Source of the DNA: Clostridia bacterium
Lineage (GTDB): Bacteria; Bacillota; Clostridia; Oscillospirales; Acutalibacteraceae
Direction: 5' to 3'
Assembly: GCA_017396895.1 (NCBI GenBank)
Contig: JAFQKN010000136.1
Coordinates: forward strand, 1 to 38,410
DNA: 38,410 bases
Position numbers and translations under genes: made by a program. The notes under the pieces were generated by a model. That model was not told the origin of the DNA and made no database searches. It saw only the letters and a program-made list of their open reading frames with translations. Shown piece after piece: positions 17,434 to 26,147 of the stretch. Positions within the stretch are counted from its first letter, which is position 1; each line of letters starts with the position of its first letter.

Positions 17434-18451
17434 ACTGTATCATTTTTTCTCGGAAAAAGCATTCATATACCGCTTTACGGTGATCGCGGATTATTTCCGT
17501 TTCCGAAAAGCAATGAAAGCACGCAACATCCCCGATGCACGCATTTCGTATCTGCATTATCTGCGGGCGTTTTGCATGATCCGTTGCACCTTGGGCGAAT
17601 ACATGGATTACGAACTGTTCAACAAGGCAGACAGTGAAATTCGCACCTATCTTACCATGTACAACAAGCACCGTTATATATCAGCATTGGGGGATCGCCA
17701 TGCCGCACTGACGATCACGGGCAGCAAAAGCACCTTCAACCGCAAATACGGCGACTGTTTGGGCCGAGAATGGCTGTGCGTCAACGAAAGCACGCAGGAT
17801 GCATTCATTGCATTTTTACAAAAACATCAGCAGGTGATCTTCAAACGTCCCGATGCATTCCAAGGCAACGGCATCGAGCGGTACACATACACGACCGAAA
17901 ACGAAGCAAAACAAAGATATTCCGCTTTGCAACAGGAAAACGCGATCGTTGAAGAAGTGATCGTACAGCACGAAAAAATGGCCGCATTCAATCCGCAGAC
18001 GGTCAACACACTGCGCGTTTCCACCCTTTGCATACACGGAAACGTGCATTTTCTCGGAGCCTGCTTCAAAACGGGCAACGGGAACAGTTCGGTGGACAAT
18101 CTTGTCAAGGGCGGTGTCGGTTGCGGTGTGGATTGCGAAAGCGGAACGGTCATTACGGACGGTTTTGCCCATGATTTGCACACGCACACCACCCACCCGC
18201 TTTCCGGTTGCGCGTTCAAAGGTTTCTGCATTCCGAATTGGGACAAAGTCCGCAAACTTGTGAGCGATACCGCCATTCGATGTGAAGAAAACGGTGACGG
18301 ACATTTCATCGGATGGGACGTTGCCGTCACCGCGGATGCGGCTGTGATCGTAGAGGGCAACTGGAACCAGGGGCTGACGCTCATTCAGTGCCGCCAAAAC
18401 GGCAAGGCGGACATCTTTGAAAACATACTGAAAAAGGAAGGATTGCTGTGA
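17426..18451 (+). CDS. Sugar-transfer-associated ATP-grasp protein 1
   Basis: A 341-aa protein matching the ATPgrasp_ST type (PF14397 by recognition), thought to form amide or ester bonds on exopolysaccharide or teichoic-acid-like polymers. Visible blocks are KRPDAFQGNGIERY (ATP-binding Lys and Gly-rich loop), EEVIVQH (adenine-binding hinge), NTLRVSTLC, and the C-terminal GWDVAVT...EGNWN, which supplies Mg2+-binding acidic and Asn residues. The ATG at 17426 overlaps the MFS stop, and the gene overlaps capA by 4 bp (GTGA). A paralogue lies on the opposite strand at 19653-20735. Acceptor and donor are unknown. Confidence 0.85.
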   Translation: MNKLYHFFSEKAFIYRFTVIADYFRFRKAMKARNIPDARISYLHYLRAFCMIRCTLGEYMDYELFNKADSEIRTYLTMYNKHRYISALGDRHAALTITGSKSTFNRKYGDCLGREWLCVNESTQDAFIAFLQKHQQVIFKRPDAFQGNGIERYTYTTENEAKQRYSALQQENAIVEEVIVQHEKMAAFNPQTVNTLRVSTLCIHGNVHFLGACFKTGNGNSSVDNLVKGGVGCGVDCESGTVITDGFAHDLHTHTTHPLSGCAFKGFCIPNWDKVRKLVSDTAIRCEENGDGHFIGWDVAVTADAAVIVEGNWNQGLTLIQCRQNGKADIFENILKKEGLL

Positions 18452-19608
18452 AACAGGTTTTTCAGTTGATCTCTTTTCTGTTGCGATCGTTCTTGTGCTG
18501 TTTATGCGGCAAAAGTTGCAAACTGCATCTGCCCGCAAAGGAGCACAAGAAAACAGCAACGCACACCGCACGACAGGGGCGGTTTACAAAGACCACAGAC
18601 GGCACATACACCAACGGCAAAACAGCGGATACCGCACAGATTCTTCTGCTCGGTGACCTTTTGTGTCAACGCAAACAGCAGAACGCCTACCGCAAAGAGG
18701 ACGGCGGATTTGATTTCACCCCCATGCTTGCCCCTATGGAAGAAATGTTTCGCTCGGCAGACCTGACGGTGGGAAATCTTGAATGTATCTGCGACGATAC
18801 ACTGGCTTTCATGCATGAGCAGACGACCGCGGACGGCTTGCCGTTTCTGAATGCACCCGAAGAATTTCTGCACGCACTCAAAAATGCGGGCGTGGATGCG
18901 GTCTGCTCGGCAAATAACCACAACTGTGACGGCGGCAAGCAAGGCATTTTGCAGACACTTGCACGCTTACACGAAGCGGAACTGCCTGTTACGGGCATTT
19001 TTGAAAACGAAAACGAGAAACGGTATTTGACATTCAACGTGCATGGCATTCACATTGCATTGCTTGCTTATTCCGCTTTTTACAACTTCAAAAGCACCTC
19101 TCTCTCCCCTGCACAACGCTCAACGATGCTCAATATCTACCGCACAAAAAAAGCAAAGCAAGACATTGAAAATGCAAAGCGCAACGGTGCGGATTTTGTG
19201 ATCGTTTATATGCATTGGGGCACGGAATACACCCACAGAGTCAGTTGGCGGCAACGCAGAATGGCAAAAAGGCTTACAAACTGCGGCTGTGATCTTATTG
19301 CCGGCTCACACCCCCATGTGTTGCAGGCGTTTGAATATGTAAACGGTGTTCCCTGTTTGTATTCGTTCGGCAACTTCATTTCCTCGCAGACCAAAGACGG
19401 TACGCAGGAAAGCGTGCTGTTGCAGATCACCTTGCAAAAAGAAAACGGCAAAACGGTTATTTCCGACCTGTGTGCCATTCCGTGCAAAACAAGCGTTTCC
19501 GAAAATGACACACAGCATTGCGCCGTGCCTGTCAGCAAAAAAGACGATGCGATCACACACGCAAACATAACCGATGCGATTGGAAACAAAATCAGAATCA
19601 CAGAATAA
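18448..19608 (+). CDS. CapA-family metallophosphatase-like protein
   Basis: A 386-aa protein of the CapA/PgsA family (metallophosphoesterase fold), linked elsewhere to anchoring or synthesis of poly-gamma-glutamate and other surface polymers. Metal-site motifs are visible: LLLGD (66-70), GNLE (109-112), SANNH (154-158), HWG (256-258), GSHPHVLQ (286-293) and YSFGNF (305-310). A short hydrophobic, Cys-rich N-terminus (about residues 5-20) may anchor it. Translation starts at a GTG that overlaps the previous stop; AAGGAAGGA lies upstream. No other pgs or cap genes are present, so the target polymer cannot be named. Confidence 0.88.
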   Translation: MKQVFQLISFLLRSFLCCLCGKSCKLHLPAKEHKKTATHTARQGRFTKTTDGTYTNGKTADTAQILLLGDLLCQRKQQNAYRKEDGGFDFTPMLAPMEEMFRSADLTVGNLECICDDTLAFMHEQTTADGLPFLNAPEEFLHALKNAGVDAVCSANNHNCDGGKQGILQTLARLHEAELPVTGIFENENEKRYLTFNVHGIHIALLAYSAFYNFKSTSLSPAQRSTMLNIYRTKKAKQDIENAKRNGADFVIVYMHWGTEYTHRVSWRQRRMAKRLTNCGCDLIAGSHPHVLQAFEYVNGVPCLYSFGNFISSQTKDGTQESVLLQITLQKENGKTVISDLCAIPCKTSVSENDTQHCAVPVSKKDDAITHANITDAIGNKIRITE

Positions 19609-19610
19609 AA

Positions 19611-19643
19611 GAAAGAGAGAAGTCAGCGCGGCTTCTCTCTTTT
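19611..19643. terminator. Bidirectional terminator between convergent genes
   Basis: AAAGAGAGAAG pairs with CTTCTCTCTTT around a 9-nt loop, with T-rich tails on both strands. It separates capA (plus) from ATP-grasp 2 (minus). Confidence 0.75.
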
Positions 19644-19652
19644 GATTAGCAT

Positions 19653-20735
19653 TTATTTACAGCGTTTTACGAGCGCGTCCATTTCGTGCTTTTTGCCCAC
19701 GCGGTCGCAGATCTGACCGACAAGGAACTGCGCTCTTGCATTGCCCTCGATCATCACCCAGCCCTTGTCCGTCAGGGCAAGATCCCAGCCTGTATAGCGG
19801 TTTTCGGGGCAGGACAGCGCGAGTTGCTTTGCCTTTTCCACAGCCGCGTCCCATTGTGGGATCGTCAGATCTTCAAACACGATACCGCTGTCGGGGTGGG
19901 CTGTAAAGGCATGGTTGGCTTCATCCCTTGCAACAGGGTAAAGTGTGCCTGTTTGTGCATCGATCTGCACAAGAAGTCCGCCTGCACCTGCGTTGTCAAC
20001 CACACTTCCCTGTCTGCCGATGCGAAGACAGGGATAGAACACCTGCACCTCGTAATTGTCGGGCCCTGTTCCCGTCAAAACGGTGGGAACACGCACAGTA
20101 TTGAGGGAGGACGGGTTCAGGTCTGCAAAAAACGGATGCTGAACCACATATTCTTCACACAAAAATGTGCCGTCTGCAAGAAGACGGTCAAACAGGGCGT
20201 TGCGGTCGGTCTGTTCGTCCGATTCAATGATCTCCACACCGTTGCCGAAGTAGGAGTCCAGCGGTTTTTTGACGGTCTTTTTGTGCTTTTCGATGAAAGC
20301 CACAAAAGCGGCACGGTCGTTTTCGGATCGGCACAAAATGATCTCTCTGCCGTAAAAGGGTTTGAGTTTCCCGTAGGTCAGCCACTTGTTGTCAAACTGC
20401 TTCATGCCCTTGAGGGTGTTGAGTTTGTTGTAATAGGAAAACCGCTGTGTTTCGTTGATGAATGCATCTTTGTAAGCGCGGTCTTTGCCGAAAAAATCAT
20501 AATAAAAGTATTCGTCAAAGTGCGTGCCGTGCAACCAGAATTCCTTTTCCATGTCCTTGAGCACGCGTTGCTTTTCCGCTTGCGGATAGCCGGAGGTTAC
20601 AAAAAACTTTTCAAGATAATGCTCCGGTTCATTGCCTAAAATGCGGTAAAAGAGCATATTGTAAAACGGGATGCGAGAATAAATGCCCAGAATGAATCCG
20701 GGCACTTTGGAATAGCGAATGCTGAGTTTTTTCAT
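19653..20735 (-). CDS. Sugar-transfer-associated ATP-grasp protein 2
   Basis: A 360-aa paralogue of the ATP-grasp protein on the plus strand. Shared blocks are KKPLDSYFGNGVE (Lys and Gly-rich loop), EEYVVQH (hinge), NTVRVPTVL, a GGLLVQIDAQTG strand, and GWDLALT...EGNAR near the end. The ATG at 20735 has AAGGT upstream; a GTG three codons earlier is too close to that site. The gene follows GH3 by 15 bp and should be co-transcribed. Pairing of an ATP-grasp ligase with an adenylating GH3 enzyme suggests two bond-forming steps on one product, which is inference. Confidence 0.85.
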   Translation of the reverse strand: MKKLSIRYSKVPGFILGIYSRIPFYNMLFYRILGNEPEHYLEKFFVTSGYPQAEKQRVLKDMEKEFWLHGTHFDEYFYYDFFGKDRAYKDAFINETQRFSYYNKLNTLKGMKQFDNKWLTYGKLKPFYGREIILCRSENDRAAFVAFIEKHKKTVKKPLDSYFGNGVEIIESDEQTDRNALFDRLLADGTFLCEEYVVQHPFFADLNPSSLNTVRVPTVLTGTGPDNYEVQVFYPCLRIGRQGSVVDNAGAGGLLVQIDAQTGTLYPVARDEANHAFTAHPDSGIVFEDLTIPQWDAAVEKAKQLALSCPENRYTGWDLALTDKGWVMIEGNARAQFLVGQICDRVGKKHEMDALVKRCK

Positions 20736-20749
20736 TGTGTTCACACCTT

Positions 20750-22441
20750 TCAGTGCGCAATATGTGCAAGGAAGAATTCGAGCCGTTCGTCCGTATTGAG
20801 GATGGTAACGGGCTTGACCTGATTGACATTTACACCCTGCTGACGAAGTGAATCCGTATAGGCATCGAATGTGCCCTTGTGCAACAGATGCACCTGTGTG
20901 GGGGCCAGCACATCCTCACGGCGGCGGACATCAATATACAGATTCGACTGCCGCAAAGCATCATCCAAGGCAAGAGCCAGTGCGGACAGATCGGCATTTG
21001 TTTCATTCAGCGGCTCAATGAGCACATCATAATACGGTGCCGTTCCCTGCTGCATGACACCGCGCACGCAGAAGCGGCTGTAAGACAGACCGACTTCTTT
21101 GCAGGCACGTTCCACAGCCCAATCGAGCATTTGCTGTGTGGTCTTTTCGCCCGTGATGTTCAGCACGAGATTGGAACGGTACAAAAATTCCACCTTGGGG
21201 GTTTTCTGATAAAATCCCGTCACACGCACCACGTCATACATACGGTAACGGTAAAGGCCTGCAAGATTGGTGATGATAACTTCGTAATCCTTGCCGACTT
21301 CCAGTTCATCCATCAGCAGTGTTTTCGTACCGGCGGGAGCATCCACAGGCAAAAATTCAAACAGACAGCTTTTGGGAAGCAGAACGGCATCGAGCGCACT
21401 CATTTCAAGCGGCATTGCCATTAAGGATTCACTTGCGGCATAGCCTGTGTTGTTGAACGGAAGGTCTCCGCAATAATATTTTAGTTTTTCCGCATACAGC
21501 GCAAGCGCACCGCTTCGCATGGCGGAGGTCCAAGCAAGATGCGGCCAGATACGAGGGCCGATGGGTGTATCAAAGCCTTTTTCAAACTCTGCACGAAGTT
21601 CTGCGGCACGTTCGGGATTGGGTTTGCACTTTTTCAGCAGTTTTTTGCGAAGTTCTTCGGGACAACGCACGGATTCCGAGATCGTTCCCTTTTCGATGTC
21701 CTCCACAAGCACCTGCCAGTTTTTCTCAAGGTATTCGAACATACTCTCAAGATAGGTCACAAGTGCCGCGGTCAAAGCGGTCACATTGCTGTTCTCAAGC
21801 GCAAAACGAAGTTTTACATAGTTCATATCCGTGTTCTCCGGCTGTTCGGGATACAGGATCGCCTTGGGCGTGACGGAGAAGAACTGCGCAATGGGACGCA
21901 GAAGATTGAACGGAATGGCAGAAAGGCAACTTGCGGTGTTGCCGTTGGGCAGATCGCGATTGACCACTTCAATGGTCAAAAACGAATGCTGACCGGGCAT
22001 CTGCTCATTTCTGTTTTTATAGTAATTGAGTGTAGAGCCGAGCGGTGCACAGAAGCCCATGATCTGGAAATTCCAGATCGCCTTTCCGCACAGCGGAATG
22101 AGTTTCGGCCTGCCTGCACTGCCCGAAGTCTGAATGTATTTATTGATTTTTTTGTAGGTAATCAGATTTTGCTCCCCAGCGATCATCCGATCGACATAAG
22201 GCTCATAATCGTCATAATCACTCAACGGCACACGTTCACGGTATTCATCGAATGTTTTTATATCCTTAAACCCGTACTTTTTGCCGTATTCCGTCTCGGC
22301 GTTCTTTTGCATCAAAGACTCGAGCAATTGCTGTTGGTTGGGCATGGGATCGGCTGTATAACGGGAGGAAATATTAAAAACAAGGTTTCCCAAAAAACCG
22401 CCGAACTGCGAGGTTTTTTGCCATAAAAACTGACTGCCCAT
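20750..22441 (-). CDS. GH3 auxin-responsive-promoter family acyl-adenylating enzyme
   Basis: A 563-aa protein of the GH3 family (PF03321 by recognition). Plant members activate jasmonate, auxin or benzoates as adenylates and join them to amino acids; bacterial members are mostly uncharacterised. The ATP loop TSGSAGRPK lies at 105-113, a YAASES motif (motif 2 type) near 330, and YRYRMYDVVRVTGF (motif 3 type) near 415-428. A C-terminal domain follows. Full length is normal for the family. AAAAAGGAG and a promoter lie upstream. It may catalyse acyl amide formation using substrates of the nearby ligase-ACP operon, but there is no direct evidence. Confidence 0.88.
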   Translation of the reverse strand: MGSQFLWQKTSQFGGFLGNLVFNISSRYTADPMPNQQQLLESLMQKNAETEYGKKYGFKDIKTFDEYRERVPLSDYDDYEPYVDRMIAGEQNLITYKKINKYIQTSGSAGRPKLIPLCGKAIWNFQIMGFCAPLGSTLNYYKNRNEQMPGQHSFLTIEVVNRDLPNGNTASCLSAIPFNLLRPIAQFFSVTPKAILYPEQPENTDMNYVKLRFALENSNVTALTAALVTYLESMFEYLEKNWQVLVEDIEKGTISESVRCPEELRKKLLKKCKPNPERAAELRAEFEKGFDTPIGPRIWPHLAWTSAMRSGALALYAEKLKYYCGDLPFNNTGYAASESLMAMPLEMSALDAVLLPKSCLFEFLPVDAPAGTKTLLMDELEVGKDYEVIITNLAGLYRYRMYDVVRVTGFYQKTPKVEFLYRSNLVLNITGEKTTQQMLDWAVERACKEVGLSYSRFCVRGVMQQGTAPYYDVLIEPLNETNADLSALALALDDALRQSNLYIDVRRREDVLAPTQVHLLHKGTFDAYTDSLRQQGVNVNQVKPVTILNTDERLEFFLAHIAH

Positions 22442-22474
22442 CCTTTTTCAACTCCTTTTTTGCAAATGAAAGCC

Positions 22475-22503
22475 TATATATGTTTTAGTTTAACACAACA
22501 CAA
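22475..22503 (-). promoter_or_regulatory. Promoter of the GH3/ATP-grasp 2 operon
   Basis: Minus-strand TTGTGT (22498-22503), a 17-bp spacer and TATATA (22475-22480). A weaker match than its neighbours. Confidence 0.45.
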
Positions 22504-22592
22504 TATAAAATGCAATGATTAAAATAAGCATAAAGCATCCAATAAAAGACAATTGCAACAGTATTGAAAAAAAATGTTTACAAAAAAGTGTC

Positions 22593-22621
22593 TTGCGTGC
22601 CATAGCCCGACATGGTATACT
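22593..22621 (+). promoter_or_regulatory. Promoter of the FAD oxidoreductase gene
   Basis: TTGCGT (22593-22598), a 17-bp spacer and TATACT (22616-22621), about 25 nt before the start codon. Confidence 0.6.
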
Positions 22622-22649
22622 GTAAAAAAAGAGAAAACGGGGGATTATG

Positions 22650-24050
22650 ATGAAACAGTATGATATTCTCATTGCAGGCGCATCCACAACCGGCAGTTGG
22701 TTTGCACGCAAGATGGCCGAACAAGGCTTTAAGGTTCTGATGATCGAAAAAGAAGAACAAAACGACGTCAACCGTGCATACGATATCATTCATTTCGGCA
22801 AAGCGGACATGGAAAAGTACGGCATGGAGATCCCTGCAACCACCGACAAGGACTGGGGGTTTACCTTTGCTTCTTCCTGCATCTTCTCCCCTTACGGCAA
22901 TCATCCCAAGATCGGTGCCCCTGCACCTGTGGTGGGCGTGCACAAACACGATTACATCATGCGCATGAACGACTATGCAAAACAGGCAGGAGCAGAAATC
23001 ATTTACGGTGCGGCTTTTGATGATTTCATTTATGATGCAAACAAACGCATCATCGGTGCAACATACATCACCAAAGACGGCAAACAGGAAGTCTATGCGC
23101 GTATTATTGCGGATTGCACGGGCATTCCCTCAGCCGCAAGAACCAAGTTGCCCGACACCTCGGTGGTTGAAAATTTCAAACTGACAAACAAGGATATTTT
23201 CTTTGTGGTGCTGTATTATGTTGAATACCTTGACAAAGCCGTAAAACCGCGTTCCATGGACGGATTCTGTATGCAATACAAAGCATGGTCGGCGCCGTCC
23301 GGAAATGAACACGGTGCGATCTTAGGCATCGGTGCGGGCTACGGTTACGATTATGCGGAAGAAGTTTTCAAGGATTACATCAAGAACATCAAACGCCCCG
23401 ACTATAAAGTTGAAAAAGTGGAAAAGGGCATGACACCTTATCACCGCACTCTGTATTCCTGTGTTGATGACGGCTTTATTGCCATGGGTGATGCGGCATT
23501 CTTAACCAAGCCCACCTGCGGTGAGGGGGTAACATCTTCACTGGTACAAGCGGAAATTGCTGTGGATGTCATTTCCGATCTTTTGAAAAAAGACGGTTAT
23601 CTCACCAAAGAAAACTTATGGCCCATCAACTGCCGTTACGTAAAGGCGCAGGGCAAAGATTTTGATGCATTGCGTCCGTTGTTGTTCGGCGTCATTTCCG
23701 CAGACTATGACGAAGCGGAATACCTGTTTGCAAACGATTGCATTTTCAGTACGAAAATATTGGGCGGTATGGGTGAAGAACTCGACCTGACAGCGGGAGA
23801 TATCGCAAAAATGCTCGCAGTCATTGCAAAAGGCCTTGCAACGGGTAAACTGCGCTCGGCCACGGTCGGCAAGATCGTCAAAGGCTTGCTGCAAAGCGGA
23901 AAAGTCGGAAAACTGTATGACAATTACCCGCAAACAGCCGACTTGTTCGCAGAATGGAAAAAACAAGCGGATATCCTGTGGGATGAGATCGGAGGCATGG
24001 CCGACACCTGCGATCCCGTTTTACTCAAAAAATTGGGCTACGAGCAATAA
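22650..24050 (+). CDS. NAD(P)/FAD-dependent oxidoreductase, geranylgeranyl-reductase type
   Basis: A 466-aa flavoprotein of the p-hydroxybenzoate-hydroxylase fold. The N-terminal FAD motif is the variant GASTTGS (about residues 10-16), followed by the ribose-binding Glu (MIEKE, near 32-36). The second FAD motif GDAAFLTKPTCGEGVTSSL (about 280-298) is typical of archaeal-type geranylgeranyl reductases, which saturate prenyl chains on lipids. A PYHR block precedes it. Tandem ATGs occur; the second has better spacing from GGGGGA. It is monocistronic between the divergent GH3 operon and asnA. A lipid or polyketide double bond is a plausible substrate, unproven. Confidence 0.82.
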   Translation: MKQYDILIAGASTTGSWFARKMAEQGFKVLMIEKEEQNDVNRAYDIIHFGKADMEKYGMEIPATTDKDWGFTFASSCIFSPYGNHPKIGAPAPVVGVHKHDYIMRMNDYAKQAGAEIIYGAAFDDFIYDANKRIIGATYITKDGKQEVYARIIADCTGIPSAARTKLPDTSVVENFKLTNKDIFFVVLYYVEYLDKAVKPRSMDGFCMQYKAWSAPSGNEHGAILGIGAGYGYDYAEEVFKDYIKNIKRPDYKVEKVEKGMTPYHRTLYSCVDDGFIAMGDAAFLTKPTCGEGVTSSLVQAEIAVDVISDLLKKDGYLTKENLWPINCRYVKAQGKDFDALRPLLFGVISADYDEAEYLFANDCIFSTKILGGMGEELDLTAGDIAKMLAVIAKGLATGKLRSATVGKIVKGLLQSGKVGKLYDNYPQTADLFAEWKKQADILWDEIGGMADTCDPVLLKKLGYEQ

Positions 24051-24056
24051 AAATAC

Positions 24057-24085
24057 TTGCAAAATCAGTTATTACATTATATAAT
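24057..24085 (+). promoter_or_regulatory. Promoter of asnA
   Basis: TTGCAA (24057-24062), a 17-bp spacer and TATAAT (24080-24085). It starts 7 bp after the stop of the preceding gene. Confidence 0.7.
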
Positions 24086-24096
24086 ATGGTTTCATT

Positions 24097-24132
24097 GAAA
24101 GCGGTTTTTACGAAAAAGCCGCTTTCGTTTTT
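24097..24132 (+). terminator. Terminator-like hairpin in the asnA leader
   Basis: GAAAGCGG-TTTTT pairs with AAAAA-GCCGCTTTC and is followed by a 5-nt T run. It lies between the asnA promoter and its Shine-Dalgarno site. It may simply end the upstream gene, or it may act as an attenuator of asnA. Confidence 0.65.
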
Positions 24133-24150
24133 CGGAAAGAAGTGATCACT

Positions 24151-25164
24151 ATGGACAAATGTTTTATTCCCGACAACTACACACAAAAACTTGACGGTTA
24201 CGAAACCCAACGTGCCATTGAGTTCATTAAACACAGTTTTCAGAAAAATCTGCGTACCGCGCTGAACTTAAAGCGTGTTTCGGCTCCCCTGTTCGTGCGT
24301 GCGGACACAGGTCTGAACGACAACCTCAGCGGCCGTGAACGTCCCGTTACCTTCGACGTGCCGTCCATCGGCGGTGCAGAACTGCAGGTGGTGCATTCAC
24401 TTGCGAAGTGGAAACGCTGGGCTTTGCAAAAATATGATTTTCACCCCGGCAAGGGTCTTTATACCGACATGAACGCTATCCGCCGCGACGAAGACGTGCT
24501 GGATAACATTCACTCGGTATACGTGGATCAGTGGGACTGGGAAAAGGTGATTACAAAAGAAGACCGCACCGAGGACTATCTGCGTGAAACAGTACGCCGT
24601 ATCGTCAGTGCCATCTGCGTAACGGCGGAAGAACTGTACTGGGAATTCGATTGCCTGCACACCGACATCGAACGCAATGTGACGTTCATCACCTCGCAGG
24701 AACTGGAAGACCTGTATCCCGACCTGACGCCCTCCGAACGCGAAAACGTGTTTGTGAAAGAACACAAGACCGTGTTTCTCATGCAGATCGGCAAAACGCT
24801 TCGTTCGGGCAACAAGCACGACGGCAGAGCCCCCGACTATGACGATTGGGAACTCAACGGCGACCTGCTGTTCTGGAATGATGTATTGCAGAGAAGTTTT
24901 GAAATTTCTTCCATGGGTATCCGCGTGGATGAAGAAAGCATGAAGAAGCAGCTTACCCTTGCAGGTTGCGAGGACAGAGCTGAACTTCCCTTCCACAAAG
25001 CCCTGCTGAACGGTGAATTGCCGCTTTCCATCGGCGGCGGTATCGGTCAATCCCGCCTTTGTATGCTGATGATGGGATGTGCGCACATCGGTGAAGTGCA
25101 ATCGAGCATCTGGGACGAAGAAACACTCAAAAAATGCAAAGACGCAGGCATCCGCCTGCTGTAA
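24151..25164 (+). CDS. asnA: Aspartate--ammonia ligase (asparagine synthetase A)
   Basis: Makes asparagine from aspartate, ammonia and ATP. It is a 337-aa class II aminoacyl-tRNA-synthetase-like enzyme of normal length. Recognisable blocks are VSAPLFV, RPVTFDVPS, the ALQKYDFHPGKGLYTDM region, DQWDWEK, and the class II motif 3 block GGGIGQSRLCMLMMG close to the C-terminus. The ATG at 24151 was chosen; a GTG at 24142 in the same frame is also possible. A strong terminator follows. It has no functional link to its neighbours that I can see. Confidence 0.96.
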   Translation: MDKCFIPDNYTQKLDGYETQRAIEFIKHSFQKNLRTALNLKRVSAPLFVRADTGLNDNLSGRERPVTFDVPSIGGAELQVVHSLAKWKRWALQKYDFHPGKGLYTDMNAIRRDEDVLDNIHSVYVDQWDWEKVITKEDRTEDYLRETVRRIVSAICVTAEELYWEFDCLHTDIERNVTFITSQELEDLYPDLTPSERENVFVKEHKTVFLMQIGKTLRSGNKHDGRAPDYDDWELNGDLLFWNDVLQRSFEISSMGIRVDEESMKKQLTLAGCEDRAELPFHKALLNGELPLSIGGGIGQSRLCMLMMGCAHIGEVQSSIWDEETLKKCKDAGIRLL

Positions 25165-25175
25165 TAGTAATTCAT

Positions 25176-25220
25176 GACGGCACTTACCGAACAAAAACAG
25201 GAAGTGCCGTCTTTTTTTTT
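25176..25220 (+). terminator. Intrinsic terminator of asnA
   Basis: GACGGCACTT pairs with AAGTGCCGTC around a 16-nt loop, followed by nine T. Confidence 0.9.
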
Positions 25221-25264
25221 GTAATATTTTCCGACTTGTAAGTTAAAAACTTTCGATTTTTATA

Positions 25265-25292
25265 AAGTTTCCGACTTCAAAGTCAGAAACTT
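25265..25292. repeat. Short inverted repeat at the island edge
   Basis: AAGTTTC-GACT and AGTC-GAAACTT pair around a short loop. No T run follows. It lies between the asnA terminator and the first copy of the 80-bp repeat. Confidence 0.45.
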
Positions 25293-25305
25293 GTGTGCTA
25301 TTGTG

Positions 25306-25385
25306 ATACGGAGGATCAGCAACAATCATACCAAACAAAAGAAAACACCCGCACGCAGAATACGGATTTCTGTGTACGGGTATTC
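25306..25385 (-). repeat. 80-bp dispersed repeat, copy A, containing a terminator
   Basis: Almost identical (about four mismatches in 80 bp) to 27606-27685. It holds a hairpin with ACCCG/CGGGT arms extended by CGCA.G pairs. On the minus strand this is followed by TGTTTTCTTTTG, so it terminates the island operon whose last gene ends 3 bp away. About 40 bp beyond the hairpin are also conserved, which is more than a terminator needs. Confidence 0.8.
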
Positions 25386-25387
25386 TT

Positions 25388-25801
25388 TTAATAATAAACT
25401 GATTGTGCTAATAAAAACACATCTTTCATATTTGGAAAAGATAACAAAAAGTACACTTTTGAATCAGGTAGTTTAAAAACCATATACGAATATATCTGAA
25501 GCACTCGTTTAAGATAAAAACACACAATTGCTCGGTTTGAGACAAGCGGACAGTAATCCAGATCTATAATCACTTCATCACAAGTTTTCACTCGGTCGAT
25601 TATTGCTGCGATGTCTTCCTCTTTTTCCACAGACAAAAGCGTTGAAATGGCGACTTTCCGCTTATATCCGTGGAAATCAAAAAGATTAAAGGGCTCTTTC
25701 CAATCCTGTAAAACATCCGCTTCATCATAAAAGAAAATCTCAGAATCGACAATTTCTCTTTGATCCCAAAAAACACCAAACAACTTATAACACTTCTTCA
25801 A
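25388..25801 (-). CDS. Hypothetical protein, 137 aa, island operon gene 4
   Basis: Unrecognised. A small soluble protein rich in aromatic residues and Asp/Glu, with a central VIIDLDYCPLVSN stretch and a hydrophobic C-terminal third. It starts at a TTG that overlaps the stop of the preceding gene by four bases (TTGA), so translation depends on coupling. It ends 3 bp before the repeat-borne terminator. The size, acidity and context are compatible with an immunity protein, but no homologue is named. Confidence 0.6.
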   Translation of the reverse strand: MKKCYKLFGVFWDQREIVDSEIFFYDEADVLQDWKEPFNLFDFHGYKRKVAISTLLSVEKEEDIAAIIDRVKTCDEVIIDLDYCPLVSNRAIVCFYLKRVLQIYSYMVFKLPDSKVYFLLSFPNMKDVFLLAQSVYY

Positions 25802-26145
25802 AGCTCAATCACGACTCCTGTCTGCAATTCGATAGCACGCTCAGCAAAGAGAAGCAGTTTGTGCAATAATTGTTGCAACCTGTCATTCAAATCAGTTTTT
25901 AAAATACGAACAAGCCAATTATAAAGACATTGTAATTTTGTCCCGGAAAAATAGTCTGCATCACCATTATCCAGCAAGGATTGACAGTGCAAATTCAAAT
26001 CGTCAACAACCGACATCATCAATTGCAAATCTTCTTCGCCGTTCAAATAAAAAACTTCAAAATTGTGCGACATTTCAGGTGTCCAATTCGGAATATCAGA
26101 AAAATATGTAAGCCCGTCTAAATCTAAAACTAACTCAAAAGTCAT
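25798..26145 (-). CDS. Hypothetical protein, 115 aa, island operon gene 3
   Basis: Unrecognised. An acidic helical cytosolic protein, with a beta-rich start (FELVLDLDGLTYFSDIP) followed by helices. GGGAGGAG lies 8 nt before the ATG at 26145; a GTG at 26151 is too close to it. Its gene is packed against its neighbours on both sides. The acidic composition and its position right after the toxin-like gene fit an immunity partner, as inference only. Confidence 0.65.
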   Translation of the reverse strand: MTFELVLDLDGLTYFSDIPNWTPEMSHNFEVFYLNGEEDLQLMMSVVDDLNLHCQSLLDNGDADYFSGTKLQCLYNWLVRILKTDLNDRLQQLLHKLLLFAERAIELQTGVVIEL

Positions 26146-26147
26146 AG

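Noticed and set aside
17426..20735. The two ATP-grasp genes as D-Ala-D-Ala ligases or carbamoyl-phosphate synthase parts
   Set aside because: Motif order and the GWD...EGN end match the sugar-transfer-associated type; ligase signature motifs are absent.
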